A stretch of 64,000 nucleotides of DNA from Cyanobium sp. Morenito 9A2 (GCF_024345575.1 NZ_JAGQBJ010000008.1:1-64000); one strand, 5' to 3'. Positions 19,578-28,949 are shown, numbered from the stretch's first letter. Notes: generated by a model not told the origin, from the sequence alone. Translations and numbers: made by a program.

Positions 19578-20374
19578 GTCCATTCGCAAGCCATGGATCG
19601 TCTAACTCGTATCGTCCATCTGCGGGGTGTCAGATCAGTGCATGAGAACGCCAACCGATCAACCGGAGAAGCGGTGGCATCCCCACAAGATCCCAGCTCC
19701 CAGCTCAGCGGAGGCACGAGTGAGGTGGATCCGACGGGACACCCAATGCGTTCACCATGGAGAAGCGCTGTGCGCTCTCCGCGGCTCATCCATTACTCCT
19801 GTAGGCAATGATGCAGTTAACAACGACCGTTGCTCACCGGGAACATACAGTCTTGTTCGACTGGGGATCCAGCAATGGCTAATCAGGAAGCAACCGCCTC
19901 ATTGGAAACGACTGCACGATGGAGGCATTTCCAGGATCTGCTCCGCCGGCGATCTCCTGTTGATGTCGATCCGTTTAGCATCCCTGTGAACAGCATGGCT
20001 GGATGATGCAGTGCCAGACAATGCCAGTTGACTTCGAGGCAGCTTAACAATGACATCAGCATAGCCATCCAAAACGAAGAACAAACTGCAACTAGCTTAG
20101 CTTTTAGTGATTATGATTAGAGGCATGAGCGCACTTCATAGCAATTGTAGTGTAGTCTCTTCGTAGTCCCAAGCCAAGTATCCTTGCGAACATTGCTTTG
20201 TACCCGTCAGCGGAATCTGAGTACATCATTGGATCCTCCTGACGATTCAAACGCGGCTGGCAGCCACCCCCGATCGCACCACGTACGTCAGTGGGGGCTT
20301 GGATCGTTCCGGCTTGACCTTGGTCTCTTCCACTGCTGCAACGCAAACGTAAGCTGCGCAACCGGCCTCGATCC
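19578..20374. other. 797-bp low-GC gap splitting the glycan operon
   Basis: No recognisable gene. Short open frames occur on both strands: a 43-codon frame at 19875-20006 starting MANQEATASLETTARW, and a leftward frame from 20376 ending LRRDYTTIAMKCAHASNHNH. None matches a known family by eye. AT-rich stretches around 20030-20130 contrast with the flanks. It could be the remains of a deleted gene or mobile element, or carry a promoter for the downstream glycosyltransferase at 20375. I see no terminal inverted repeats or target duplications. Confidence 0.5.
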
Positions 20375-21673
20375 ATGAAGATCCTGCATACGGTCGAGTC
20401 CTACCTGCCGTCACGCCATGGCATGTCGGAAGTGGTCAGACAGATCTCAGAACGACTGGTGGCACGCGGTCATCACGTCACCGTTGCCACTCGAAGCGAT
20501 CCCGCGAGAACCTCCGATGTGATCGATGGCGTCCACGTCCGAGGCTTCAATGTCCACGGAAAAAGCGCTGTGGGGATGTGGGGTGACGTCTCGGGCTACC
20601 AGCGATTTCTACTGGGGTCCGATGCTGATGTGATCGTGAACTTTGCCGCACAACAGTGGGCAACCGATCTTGCACTGCCTTTGCTACCCAGACTCAGGGC
20701 ACGCAAGGTATTCGTGCCAACAGGATTTTCTGCGCTTGGAGATCCAGCCTTTGCCTCCTACTTTTCCTCCATGGGAGAATGGATGCGCAACTACGATGCC
20801 TGCATCTTTCTTTCCGACGCCTACCGCGACATTGACTTCGCCCGTCGGGAAGGCGTGGTCAAGCTCGTGGTCATTCCCAATGGCGCGGCGGAGGAAGAAT
20901 TCAACCGTTCACAAGAATCAAGCCTTCGCAAACGCCTAGGCATTCATGAAGATGAGGCGCTTATTATACATGTTTCAGGATACCTGTCGGTGGCGAAAGG
21001 TCAGGCAGAAGCTCTGCAGATCTTCTCAGCATCCAGATTGCGAAACGCCACTTTGCTGCTGATCAGCCCAGACTTTTCAAACTCGCTCCCAAGCCTTTTC
21101 ACACCTCGTCAACTCATCCGTGCCCTGTACCACTTCTTACGTGGAAGGGGCATGCGAGCACTGGCATTCCCTGCTCAGCTACAGATCATGGGATGCCTCC
21201 AGCAACGGCGCAATCAACGGGCCAACCGACGGGTGATCGGCAGAGCACTCACGCGTGAGGACACCGTAAACGCCTTTCTGGCCGCCGACTTACTCCTGTT
21301 TCCCTCATGGATCGAGTGTTCGCCGTTGGTTCTCTTTGAAGCTGCCGCCTCACGAACACCGTTTCTGGTCACTGACGTGGGCAATGCGGCGGAGATCGTG
21401 CGCTGGACCGGTGGGGGGCGGATCCTGCCAGGCAAGCGCATGCTTGACCGTGAAGGCAGTGTCCATGCAGATGTCAAAGCCGGCGCATGCCTCCTGGACG
21501 CAATGTTCGAAGATCCAGCCATGCGTGCCCGAATGGCTGAGAGCGCGCATGCTGCCTGGCAAGCTCATTTCACCTGGTCTCGAATCGCGAACCACTACGA
21601 ACAACTCTACGAATCCTTGCTGAGGGATGATGGAATCAAGGACCTTTTCTGTGTACCACACCTCAGCCAATGA
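20375..21673 (+). CDS. Glycosyltransferase family 4 (GT-B fold)
   Basis: 432 aa. N-terminal Rossmann half opens MKILHTVESYLPSRHGMSEVV (glycine-containing loop) and has RGHHVTVATR. The linker reads VVIPNGAAEEEF, and the C-terminal nucleotide-sugar half contains IIHVSGYLSVAKGQAEAL and the LLFPSWIECSPLVLFEAAASRTPFL block, where two Glu seven residues apart (E-x7-E) form the retaining-GT donor site. It likely adds one sugar in building the exported glycan. It overlaps the next gene by four bases, so 20375-23387 forms a tight three-gene unit after the 0.8-kb gap. Confidence 0.9.
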   Translation: MKILHTVESYLPSRHGMSEVVRQISERLVARGHHVTVATRSDPARTSDVIDGVHVRGFNVHGKSAVGMWGDVSGYQRFLLGSDADVIVNFAAQQWATDLALPLLPRLRARKVFVPTGFSALGDPAFASYFSSMGEWMRNYDACIFLSDAYRDIDFARREGVVKLVVIPNGAAEEEFNRSQESSLRKRLGIHEDEALIIHVSGYLSVAKGQAEALQIFSASRLRNATLLLISPDFSNSLPSLFTPRQLIRALYHFLRGRGMRALAFPAQLQIMGCLQQRRNQRANRRVIGRALTREDTVNAFLAADLLLFPSWIECSPLVLFEAAASRTPFLVTDVGNAAEIVRWTGGGRILPGKRMLDREGSVHADVKAGACLLDAMFEDPAMRARMAESAHAAWQAHFTWSRIANHYEQLYESLLRDDGIKDLFCVPHLSQ

Positions 21674-22572
21674 GCCTACTCACTCTCATCTTCTCCAAAG
21701 ACCGCGCCCTTCAGCTGGAGGCCACCCTCAATTCGTTTGCGTTGCATGCCCATGAAGCAGCGACTACACCGATCACGGTACTATTTCGCACCTCAAGCCC
21801 TGCCTTCAGACAAGGCTATCAACAGCTTGCCAAGGATTATACTGACAAACTCACCATTAACTGGGTTGAAGAAAATATGTTTCGAGACGATGTGCTCGCT
21901 CAGCTGCTTGGGCCTCGCCCATCCTCCCGTCGGGAACGATGGCTGCGTCGCCTTAGACTGCATCCTGCACCCCTTCAACACCAGCATCTTCTATTTCTGG
22001 TGGATGACAACATCTTTGTCAGGCCCTTTTCCCTCGATGCAATTGTTGACGCTCTGAACAATACGCCAACTTCCCTTGGCTTTTCACTTCGGCTCGGCCG
22101 CAACACAACAAATTGCTATTCGCTGCGGTGTACCCAGGCCCTCCCATCGTTTCAGCCAGGATTGCTTGGCCTTCGCTTTTCTTGGTCTGGCCAGACGGGC
22201 GACTTCGGATATCCGCTTGAAGTATCCTCCTCCGTATATCGCACGTGGGATCTGGCTCCGTTGCTGAGCCGACTTCCATTTAACAACCCCAATCGACTGG
22301 AGCAAGTTCTGGCCACCGCCAGCCCTTTACTGGCAGGGCGGCTTCCGGAACTTCTCTGCTTTGAGCAATCAGTGGCCTTCTGCGCTCCGGTCAACAAGGT
22401 GCAGACAGTTTTCGACAATCGCGCTGGTAGTAAGCAGGACAACTCCAGCGAAGCTCTCAATGAACTCTTCCTCAGGGGTACACGTGTGGACGTCGACTCC
22501 CTTGCAAACTTCAAGCCAGACGCTGCACATGTGGAACTTGATCTTCCACTTCATACAAGAAGTCTTCCATGA
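21670..22572 (+). CDS. Glycosyltransferase-like protein, GT-A type
   Basis: 300 aa. It opens SLLTLIFSKDRALQLEATLNSF, then TTPITVLFRTSS, resembling the nucleotide-binding half of GT-A enzymes. HLLFLVDDNIFVRPFSLDAI supplies a D-D-N metal-site variant. It lacks the classic family-2 VVDDGS motif, so it belongs to a more distant group seen in cyanobacterial and planctomycete glycan clusters. ATG start overlaps the previous stop (ATGA) and its own stop overlaps the next start the same way. The sugar transferred is unknown. Confidence 0.68.
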   Translation: MSLLTLIFSKDRALQLEATLNSFALHAHEAATTPITVLFRTSSPAFRQGYQQLAKDYTDKLTINWVEENMFRDDVLAQLLGPRPSSRRERWLRRLRLHPAPLQHQHLLFLVDDNIFVRPFSLDAIVDALNNTPTSLGFSLRLGRNTTNCYSLRCTQALPSFQPGLLGLRFSWSGQTGDFGYPLEVSSSVYRTWDLAPLLSRLPFNNPNRLEQVLATASPLLAGRLPELLCFEQSVAFCAPVNKVQTVFDNRAGSKQDNSSEALNELFLRGTRVDVDSLANFKPDAAHVELDLPLHTRSLP

Positions 22573-23387
22573 GCGAAAGAATTGCGACCTTGATCTGCAT
22601 GAGGGGGAACACACCCCCAGCAATGGCCCTACGTGCGATCAGCAGCACAGCATCCAGTCTCACACGCCAGGACGTGATCTATCTGCGGGTCGATGGCGGC
22701 ACATTGCCTCAGGCCCATGAGTTTCGCGCCGCCGCTGACCCTGTTCCGCTGATGCTGAGGGAGTCGCTTGAACACACTGGCCTTGCCGATGGACTCAATC
22801 AGCTGATCGATGAAGTGCTGCAAGATGCCTCGATCACATTGATTGCCCGCATGGATGCAGATGATGAATCGCTGCCCGGCCGCATGGAGGATCAGAGGCA
22901 CTACCTTCAGGCCCACAACAAAGTGGACATTCTGGGAACTGCCTGTCGCGAGGTAGATGAACATGGCCAATACCTTCAGCTCAAACGCATGCCATCCCAT
23001 CACAAAAACATCATCGCCGCTCTTCCTCGCAGGAATCCAATCAATCACCCAACCGTCATGATGCGAAGCCGAGTGTTCTCAGGCGGCCTTCGATATCGAC
23101 TCGACGTACGTAGAACAGAGGATTACCACCTCTGGATCTCAGCGGCTCGAGCTGGATACGAGTTTGCCAACCTTGATCAACCCCTGCTCAATTTTCAAAG
23201 AGATTCCTCCTTCTTCCAGCGTCGTAGCGGCTGGAGACAGGCGATTGCAGACTTTCATGTGCGCTGGCGTGCCATCTGGGAGTTGCGTCAGATCACGCCG
23301 GCCAACCTTCTATGGGCCATGGCAGCTTTCGTGCTTCGCTTGCTACCTGCCAACATCCAGAGCTTCCTCTACAGACAAATACGATAA
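22569..23387 (+). CDS. Glycosyltransferase family 2
   Basis: 272 aa. Compared with normal GT2 enzymes the N-terminal strand is unusual (ATLICMRGNTPPAMALRAI), but IYLRVDGG, LIARMDADDESLPGRMEDQ (D-A-D-D metal site) and TEDYHLWISAARAG (ED motif) are clear. PINHPTVMMRS is the usual strand before the acceptor site. The C-terminus has one hydrophobic segment (LLWAMAAFVLRLLP) that may sit on the membrane. It is the last rightward gene of the island and converges on the leftward set, with ~100 bp of unassigned sequence between. Confidence 0.88.
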   Translation: MSERIATLICMRGNTPPAMALRAISSTASSLTRQDVIYLRVDGGTLPQAHEFRAAADPVPLMLRESLEHTGLADGLNQLIDEVLQDASITLIARMDADDESLPGRMEDQRHYLQAHNKVDILGTACREVDEHGQYLQLKRMPSHHKNIIAALPRRNPINHPTVMMRSRVFSGGLRYRLDVRRTEDYHLWISAARAGYEFANLDQPLLNFQRDSSFFQRRSGWRQAIADFHVRWRAIWELRQITPANLLWAMAAFVLRLLPANIQSFLYRQIR

Positions 23388-23488
23388 GCTAGGCCGTCTT
23401 GGAGAGGCGCCTGGCTAATGGCAGGGCCTACTGACCTGTTTCGCCGTTTCACCCCGCACCGACTCTCAGCAGGGTCGCAAAGCCTCCA

Positions 23489-24442
23489 TCAACTTAACAT
23501 GCGCTTAACAAACCGTTCCAGCCAGCGATCCACCTGCTGGCGCAAACCGAGGCCCAACGAGATCAAAACCCTGTTCAGGCGATTGCGAAGCAGAGAGGTC
23601 AGCATCACCCATCGCGTCCCCAGCCGAGCTGGCAATTGCGGAAATAGGAGTGATCCCAGAAGCAAGGAGAACGGCAAGGGCGACCATTCGACCACGAGTT
23701 GGTCGGCGTACTCTGGGCGTGCTAGCAATTCATACTTATCAAGCAAATACACACGTTCCCGCAAGCCAATTGATAGATCCTTGCCCACGGCATGGGTGAT
23801 CTGGTTCTCAGATAAATAAGTGACATTGACCAAACGGTCTGACAAATACAAGACATCACCTCTTCCGATCTGACGGATATAAGCATCAACATCCACGAAC
23901 CAGATCAAACGGGGATCGAAGTCCTGATAGCAGGATCTACGCATCAACGTTACACTCGGACAACCAATTCGATTCACTGACAACAATTCGTAAGGAAGAA
24001 GATCAGTAGTTTTCAGAAGCTTTTTATCGTCACCAAACGGTGCATAAGTAAACCCATACTCCTTGCCATTCTTGAATGCGTCACAACTGCAGAACAAGAA
24101 AGACACTGCAGTTTGATCAGCCTCAGAAGCAAAGAGAGAAAGACTCGCAGGGGCTGAGAACCAATCGTCGTGATGCATGATCTTGATCCAAGCTCCATGG
24201 GCTAGAGAGACACAGAAATTCCAATTCGCTGGTGAGCCAAGCCGCTGACGGTTGCGAACGTAGCGAAAACCTGGCAGGCCTTCATACGCAGCCACTAAAG
24301 CATCCAACTCATCGCTACAGGAATCATCACAAACAATGACCTCATAGTCGTTGAAATGTTGCTCACGAATCGAATGCAACAACCTCTGTAGACTTGCGCG
24401 ATTCTTGTAGGCAGGGATGCAGATAGAAATGAACGGGCGCAT
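23489..24442 (-). CDS. Glycosyltransferase family 2
   Basis: 317 aa from ATG 24442, two bases after the upstream methyltransferase stop. GT-A landmarks: MRPFISICIPAYKNRASLQ, DYEVIVCDDSCSDELD, and ANWNFCVSLAHGAWIKIMHHDDWF, where H-D-D supplies the metal-binding acids. Later residues (CPSVTLMRRSCYQDFD, VDVDAYIRQI) match the acceptor-side region of rhamnosyl/glycosyl transferases in O-antigen clusters. Low GC and A/T-ending codons set it apart from the core genes. It is the last gene of the leftward wzm-wzt set. Confidence 0.9.
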   Translation of the reverse strand: MRPFISICIPAYKNRASLQRLLHSIREQHFNDYEVIVCDDSCSDELDALVAAYEGLPGFRYVRNRQRLGSPANWNFCVSLAHGAWIKIMHHDDWFSAPASLSLFASEADQTAVSFLFCSCDAFKNGKEYGFTYAPFGDDKKLLKTTDLLPYELLSVNRIGCPSVTLMRRSCYQDFDPRLIWFVDVDAYIRQIGRGDVLYLSDRLVNVTYLSENQITHAVGKDLSIGLRERVYLLDKYELLARPEYADQLVVEWSPLPFSLLLGSLLFPQLPARLGTRWVMLTSLLRNRLNRVLISLGLGLRQQVDRWLERFVKRMLS

Positions 24443-24444
24443 GG

Positions 24445-25248
24445 CTAGCGGGGTTTCGCCCACCGACGCGCAAAGTATTCGCGCACGAGGTGGGTATTCA
24501 GAGCGATCCAGGATTCGCGTCGCACAACCTGAACACCCTCTTGTACCGGCACACAGACTGCAAGAAACTGATAGACAAATGAAAGCGGATCGCGCTTGAT
24601 CCTTAAAAGTGACAATAGATCAAGATCATAATCCTGAATCTGCTTGTCCATCAGGAACGGACTGCGGCATAGGTAGACCAACTCGTCAACAACAAAGCCA
24701 GAAGAAGACAACAATTCGAGTAGATTCTGAAGATTAAAAAAACGCAAGTGAGTGCGCTCAAGGATTCCCCAATCGCTATAGCTCCATGATCCGCTCAGCA
24801 GCTCGGCACGAATGGAAGCAAAAGCAACATTAGGAACACTGAGCCAGATCTTACCTCCCTTTGTCAATCTTTCTTTAACCTGACTAAGCACAAGCGCAGG
24901 ATCTTGCGTGTGCTCGATGACATCAGCAAGCACGATATTATCATAACCATTAGGGTTATCGCCTTGTGCGAATTGATCCAAATTGCCGTGGTGAAAGCAT
25001 CGATAGTGAGCTGCGGCAAGCCTTGCCGCTATGGGCGAGGGCTCCACGCCATCGATCTCAACCTTCTTGGAACGCGCCGCCAGCAATTGAGCGAGGATGC
25101 CATTGCCCGCCCCTACATCGAGAACCGTACTGGCAGGAGCTATACCTGCACTGATCTGACAAAGCGGATTGGCTTGATCATCAAGGATACGACCAATGCC
25201 AGCAGGATCCAAAGCATAAGACTCTTCAGGGCGAGAAAACATGCTCAC
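24445..25248 (-). CDS. SAM-dependent methyltransferase (class I)
   Basis: 267 aa. Motif I: STVLDVGAGNGILAQLLAARS near residue 45; strand-2 acid in IDGVEPSP; motif II-like DNIVLADVIEHTQDPALVLSQ, with the D-V-I-E-H signature of Methyltransf_11/23 enzymes; then GGKIWLSVPNVAF. These often methylate sugars or cap a growing glycan. GTG 25248 overlaps the tylF-like stop by four bases (GTGA), so the two are coupled; ATG 25242 is an alternative. Confidence 0.87.
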   Translation of the reverse strand: MSMFSRPEESYALDPAGIGRILDDQANPLCQISAGIAPASTVLDVGAGNGILAQLLAARSKKVEIDGVEPSPIAARLAAAHYRCFHHGNLDQFAQGDNPNGYDNIVLADVIEHTQDPALVLSQVKERLTKGGKIWLSVPNVAFASIRAELLSGSWSYSDWGILERTHLRFFNLQNLLELLSSSGFVVDELVYLCRSPFLMDKQIQDYDLDLLSLLRIKRDPLSFVYQFLAVCVPVQEGVQVVRRESWIALNTHLVREYFARRWAKPR

Positions 25249-26096
25249 AGGCTGTCAGCACACCTATCACTAAGCTTTTGCCAGTAAACGCCTGTTCCAT
25301 CGATCGGCATGATTTGGTCTTGAATGTGATGGCGCTCGCGAAAATCATGAACCGCCTTCGCACACGATGAGATGCAATAGTCGTCAACAATTACAAAACC
25401 ACCAATACTGACCTTGCCATAGAGCGCGTCGAGGGCGACGATGGTTGACTCATACATATCTCCATCCAGACGCAGTACACTGATAGAATCGATCGACAAT
25501 GTATGCAAGGTGTCCTTAAACCAGCCTTTGACAAACAGCACACGATCATCCAGCAGATCGTAACTGGCAAAGTTAGCGCGGACCTCATCGAGCCCCACTC
25601 GTAGAATATCAAGCTTGTAGTGTTCATCACCTGCGTCCTCTGGGTAGTCGACTGGGTTCGGTTTGGGCAAACCCTCAAAAGAGTCGGCCAACCAGACTCG
25701 CCGCTCCCCTTGACCATAGACATCGAATATGCCCTTCGCAAAGATACTGGCACCACCACGCCACACCCCCGTTTCAATAAAATCACCTGGAATATTTTCC
25801 TCAATAATCTTGCACAAGCAGTGGCGCAAGTTATCCATTCTTTGGACGCCAATCATGGTATGAGCGCTAGAAGGCCAATCAATGCCCCTATCACGCAACT
25901 CACTGTCATAATGGCGAACTGAAAACAGTTTTACATCACGACCCAGCAACAACCTGGAGAGCCTGGTTTTCCAGCGAGGCAGGGTTGCCTGCTCAATCAC
26001 AGGATCCTTGTATATTGTATTCAAAAGCGCCTTCTTTAGGAGCTCAACATAGACTTCTCTCACGCTATTGAGCGGATGATCAGTGTTTTCCATCAT
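25245..26096 (-). CDS. TylF/macrocin-type O-methyltransferase
   Basis: 283 aa from ATG 26096. TylF family features: MDNLRHCLCKIIEENIPGDF, ETGVWRGGASIFAKGI (SAM-binding motif I), VWLADSFEGLPKPN, FVKGWFKDTLHTL, and LRLDGDMYESTIVALDALY (the D-G-D-x-Y metal-binding block), then VIVDDYCISSC. TylF-type enzymes O-methylate sugars in antibiotics and surface glycans using Mg2+. The start overlaps the wzt gene by 17 bases; a longer in-frame version to 26135 overlaps more and is less likely. Confidence 0.9.
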   Translation of the reverse strand: MMENTDHPLNSVREVYVELLKKALLNTIYKDPVIEQATLPRWKTRLSRLLLGRDVKLFSVRHYDSELRDRGIDWPSSAHTMIGVQRMDNLRHCLCKIIEENIPGDFIETGVWRGGASIFAKGIFDVYGQGERRVWLADSFEGLPKPNPVDYPEDAGDEHYKLDILRVGLDEVRANFASYDLLDDRVLFVKGWFKDTLHTLSIDSISVLRLDGDMYESTIVALDALYGKVSIGGFVIVDDYCISSCAKAVHDFRERHHIQDQIMPIDGTGVYWQKLSDRCADSL

Positions 26097-27408
26097 ACTC
26101 AAGTAGCTGCGAGGGTTGAATATTATACCCCACACAGGAAAAGCTCACAGCGCCCCAGCGTGGGTCCACGTCCTGAAAAGACAATCCTGCCTGAACTGGA
26201 ATGCGAAAAGATGCACATCGCTGCAGAGAATCAATGGTTTCCCCACGGTTAATCAGCGACACGTCGAGAAAATAACGGCCGGGTATCAAAGGCAATCGCT
26301 CCAGCAAAAATCCGTAGCTAAAGTTTGCACCCCTGATACGAATCGCCTCGTCCATATCATTGGCGATGTACGTTCCAATGCGCTGTCCATTCTCTTGATT
26401 GATCCCGATAGCAAGCGTCAACTGAGCTGACTTATGCCTGAGTATGGGGGGTAACTCACCATGAATCTCAACTTTCACTGAGCCAGCATTCACAGGATTC
26501 ATCTCCGGCGTCGGATGGGAAGCAGGCAGGAAGCGGCACTCAACCTGCTGAACCGCCATCGGATGGCTGCCACCTCGCTCAAGGAAGTCGAGAGTGGCTG
26601 ACTTCCGAGAAGAGCAGAGCTCGTAATAGGCATTGGCAGCATCAGCAGGTTTGCCGTCAAAAGCAATCCGACCACGATCCAAAACGATCGCCCGTTCGCA
26701 CAACGCGACAATAGAATCCATGCTGTGACTGACAAAGATGACCGTTCGCCCCTTGTCACCCAGTCTCTGCATACGGCCGAGGCATCTCTGCTGAAACAAA
26801 GCATCGCCTACAGACAGGACTTCATCAATAATCAAAATATCCGGTTCCAAGTGCGCAGCGACAGCAAAAGCCAACCGCACATACATGCCACTCGAATAGC
26901 GCTTGACTGGAGTATCGATGAATTGTTCAACCTCCGCAAAGGCTATAATATCATCTAAAATTACATCGATCTGACGTTTGCGCATCCCGAGAAGCGTTCC
27001 GTTCAGATAGATGTTTTCTCGACCAGTCAGTTCCGGGTGAAAACCTGTGCCAACCTCAAGCAGGGACCCGACCCTGCCTCTGATCTCAGCCACTCCAGTG
27101 GTTGGCTCGATGATTCGAGACAAGATCTTAAGAAATGTACTCTTGCCTGCTCCATTTCTACCAATGATGCCGAGGACTTGACCGCTTGGCACCTCGAAGC
27201 TGACATCTCTCAGAGCCCAGAAGGACTCGTGACTCAAGCGCTCCTTGGCGCGACCCAGCCGACGACGGATCAGCCCAGCAGGCCTGCCCGCTGCAGGGGA
27301 GCTGGGCTGAGACTCATCCAGCTGCTCAAGATGATCGATACGATAACATTTGCCTAGCGAATTAACTCGCACAGCAACATCACAACTTGAGCCGCTCTGA
27401 TTGTTCAT
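26080..27408 (-). CDS. Polysaccharide ABC exporter, ATP-binding subunit (Wzt type)
   Basis: 442 aa. The ABC domain has Walker A GIIGRNGAGKSTFLKILS, the signature KRYSSGMYVRLAFAVA (a degenerate C-loop typical of Wzt/TagH proteins), Walker B DILIIDEVLSVGDALF and the switch His in VIFVSHSM. The C-terminal ~150 residues form a beta-rich extension (from about 290, ending in the VDPRWGAVSF region) like the carbohydrate-binding Wzt_C domain that recognises the finished O-polysaccharide end. It pairs with the permease gene directly upstream (28 bp away). The adjacent methyltransferases could supply the chain-terminating methyl that such domains detect (inference). Confidence 0.93.
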   Translation of the reverse strand: MNNQSGSSCDVAVRVNSLGKCYRIDHLEQLDESQPSSPAAGRPAGLIRRRLGRAKERLSHESFWALRDVSFEVPSGQVLGIIGRNGAGKSTFLKILSRIIEPTTGVAEIRGRVGSLLEVGTGFHPELTGRENIYLNGTLLGMRKRQIDVILDDIIAFAEVEQFIDTPVKRYSSGMYVRLAFAVAAHLEPDILIIDEVLSVGDALFQQRCLGRMQRLGDKGRTVIFVSHSMDSIVALCERAIVLDRGRIAFDGKPADAANAYYELCSSRKSATLDFLERGGSHPMAVQQVECRFLPASHPTPEMNPVNAGSVKVEIHGELPPILRHKSAQLTLAIGINQENGQRIGTYIANDMDEAIRIRGANFSYGFLLERLPLIPGRYFLDVSLINRGETIDSLQRCASFRIPVQAGLSFQDVDPRWGAVSFSCVGYNIQPSQLLEYDGKH

Positions 27409-27436
27409 CTACACGTCAGCCAACGCCGTTGATTGC

Positions 27437-28276
27437 TCATATAATATCGGCAAAACCACGCTCTATATTCTGAAAAACCGCCATACCCACCGATAGAGAC
27501 ACCACCAAGCCCACGCCCATGCTGACCAGCATTTCCACACTCAAAGTTGTTCCCCCAAGCATGGACCAACGGAAGCCTTCAACCAGACCAACCGTTGGAT
27601 TAAGTGCATAAAGAAATCTCCACTTCTCGGGGATAAGCTCCGTTGAATAGACCACAGGTGTGAGATAGATCCATGCCTGTAAAACAAACGGGACAGCAAA
27701 TCCAAAATCTCGGAAGTAAACGTTTAACGAAGCCACCACAAGGGTGACGCCCAAGCCCATGGCAAGTGAGGCCAAAAGAAAGAGTGGCGCCGCCAAGACA
27801 TGCCAACCGATTCCAACGGAAAACAAGAGCATCATCAACACCAATGCGAAAACGCTGACAAGGCTGTCGAGAACGACCGACCCTACAGAAGCGAGAGGAA
27901 TGATCAGACGAGGAAAATAAATCTTGGAGAGCAAATTAGCGTTAGCTACAAGACTCCCGCCGGCACGCCCGATGGTATTGCTGAACAATCCCCAGGGGAT
28001 CAAACCTGTGAAGACCATGAGAACATAGGGCTGGCCGTTGCTTGGCAAACGCCCGAAATTACCAAAAAGAACAGCAAAAATAATGGCCTGAGCCAATGGT
28101 TGCAACACCACCCAGGCCAGACCAAGACTTGTCTGCTTATAACGCAACTTGAGCTCGCGCAATGAAAGGAAGTAAAGAAGATCTCGGTACTCAAATAGTT
28201 CTTTCCATTCAAAGAATGAGAAGGCTTGTCTGGTTTGAATGCGGGTGATTTTCTTTGGCGAATCGGTTGCGACCAT
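27437..28276 (-). CDS. Polysaccharide ABC exporter, ABC-2 permease subunit (Wzm type)
   Basis: 279 aa with six hydrophobic segments. Amphipathic N-terminus FFEWKELFEYRDLLYFLSLRE, then LKLRYKQTSLGLAWVVLQPL (the interface helix of ABC-2 exporters) and FTGLIPWGLFSNTIGRAGGSLVANANLL. YLTPVVYSTELIPEKWRF and the LNPTVGLVEGFRW motif are near-diagnostic of Wzm/TagG/KpsM permeases. With Wzt it moves lipid-linked polysaccharide across the plasma membrane. Its ATG begins at the base next to the ribH stop (TAA then ATG), so it appears to be read from the psbZ-ribH transcript. Confidence 0.94.
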   Translation of the reverse strand: MVATDSPKKITRIQTRQAFSFFEWKELFEYRDLLYFLSLRELKLRYKQTSLGLAWVVLQPLAQAIIFAVLFGNFGRLPSNGQPYVLMVFTGLIPWGLFSNTIGRAGGSLVANANLLSKIYFPRLIIPLASVGSVVLDSLVSVFALVLMMLLFSVGIGWHVLAAPLFLLASLAMGLGVTLVVASLNVYFRDFGFAVPFVLQAWIYLTPVVYSTELIPEKWRFLYALNPTVGLVEGFRWSMLGGTTLSVEMLVSMGVGLVVSLSVGMAVFQNIERGFADII

Positions 28277-28756
28277 TTAACCCGGCAACCCCGCCATCAA
28301 GCTCCCCATCTCCAGGGCCTGCAGCCCATAGCTCCAGCCCAGGTTGCTCTTGATGCCTGCGCGTTCCAAGGCCTGCTGAAGGGTGTCGGTGGTCAGCACA
28401 CCGAAGATCACGGGGATGCCTGTCTCCCGGGCGGCGGCTGCCACCCCCTTGCTGGCCTCGGCGACCACCACATCGAAATGGGGGGTATCGCCGCGGATCA
28501 CGGCCCCGAGGGTGATCACCACCTGGTAGCGCCCACTGGCGGCCAGGCGCTGGGCCACCAGAGGGATCTCGAAGCTGCCAGGCACCCAGGCCACATCCAG
28601 CTGGCTGCTGCTCGCGGTCACATCAATGCCGTGCCGGCTCAGGCAATCCAGGCAACCACTCAGCAATCGGGTGGTGACGAGGTCATTGAAGCGGGCAACC
28701 ACGACAGCGATCCGCAGGCCACTGGCCTCGGTGAACCGCCCTTCAAAGATGGCCAA
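28277..28756 (-). CDS. ribH: 6,7-dimethyl-8-ribityllumazine synthase
   Basis: 159 aa. Motifs: [60 protein letters not shown], and [21 protein letters not shown], covering the ribitylaminopyrimidine and phosphate sites and the conserved His in T-P-H-F. It makes the riboflavin precursor and forms a 60-mer or pentamer. The start is TTG 28756 (TTG GCC ATC), five bases after the psbZ stop. The C-terminus is complete even though the next gene begins immediately after its stop. Confidence 0.96.
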   Translation of the reverse strand: MAIFEGRFTEASGLRIAVVVARFNDLVTTRLLSGCLDCLSRHGIDVTASSSQLDVAWVPGSFEIPLVAQRLAASGRYQVVITLGAVIRGDTPHFDVVVAEASKGVAAAARETGIPVIFGVLTTDTLQQALERAGIKSNLGWSYGLQALEMGSLMAGLPG

Positions 28757-28760
28757 GGGG

Positions 28761-28949
28761 TCAGATGACGAAGAAGCTCACGCCCCAGTTGAGCAGAACG
28801 AGGGCCACCCAAGCTGCTCCGCCCAGCAGGATCAAGCGGTTGGAGCGGCCGCTGTCCTCGTTGCTGGCGTAAAGCACGGGAATGGCCACGATCAGCGCGA
28901 AGGACAGCACCACCAGGGCCAGAACGGTGAGGGTGTTGAGGATCTGCAT
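28761..28949 (-). CDS. psbZ: Photosystem II protein PsbZ
   Basis: 62 aa, two transmembrane helices: [21 protein letters not shown] near the N-terminus and [24 protein letters not shown] at the end, joined by the loop [14 protein letters not shown]. Length and sequence match PsbZ (Ycf9), a small PSII subunit near CP43 that stabilises core-antenna interactions. It is the first gene of the apparent psbZ-ribH-wzm-wzt string. The presence of this gene by itself identifies an oxygenic phototroph. Confidence 0.96.
   Translation of the reverse strand: MQILNTLTVLALVVLSFALIVAIPVLYASNEDSGRSNRLILLGGAAWVALVLLNWGVSFFVI

Noticed and set aside
20104-20376. 90-codon minus-strand open frame before the GT4 gene
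   Set aside because: Overlaps the likely upstream region of the GT4 gene and has no recognisable domain.
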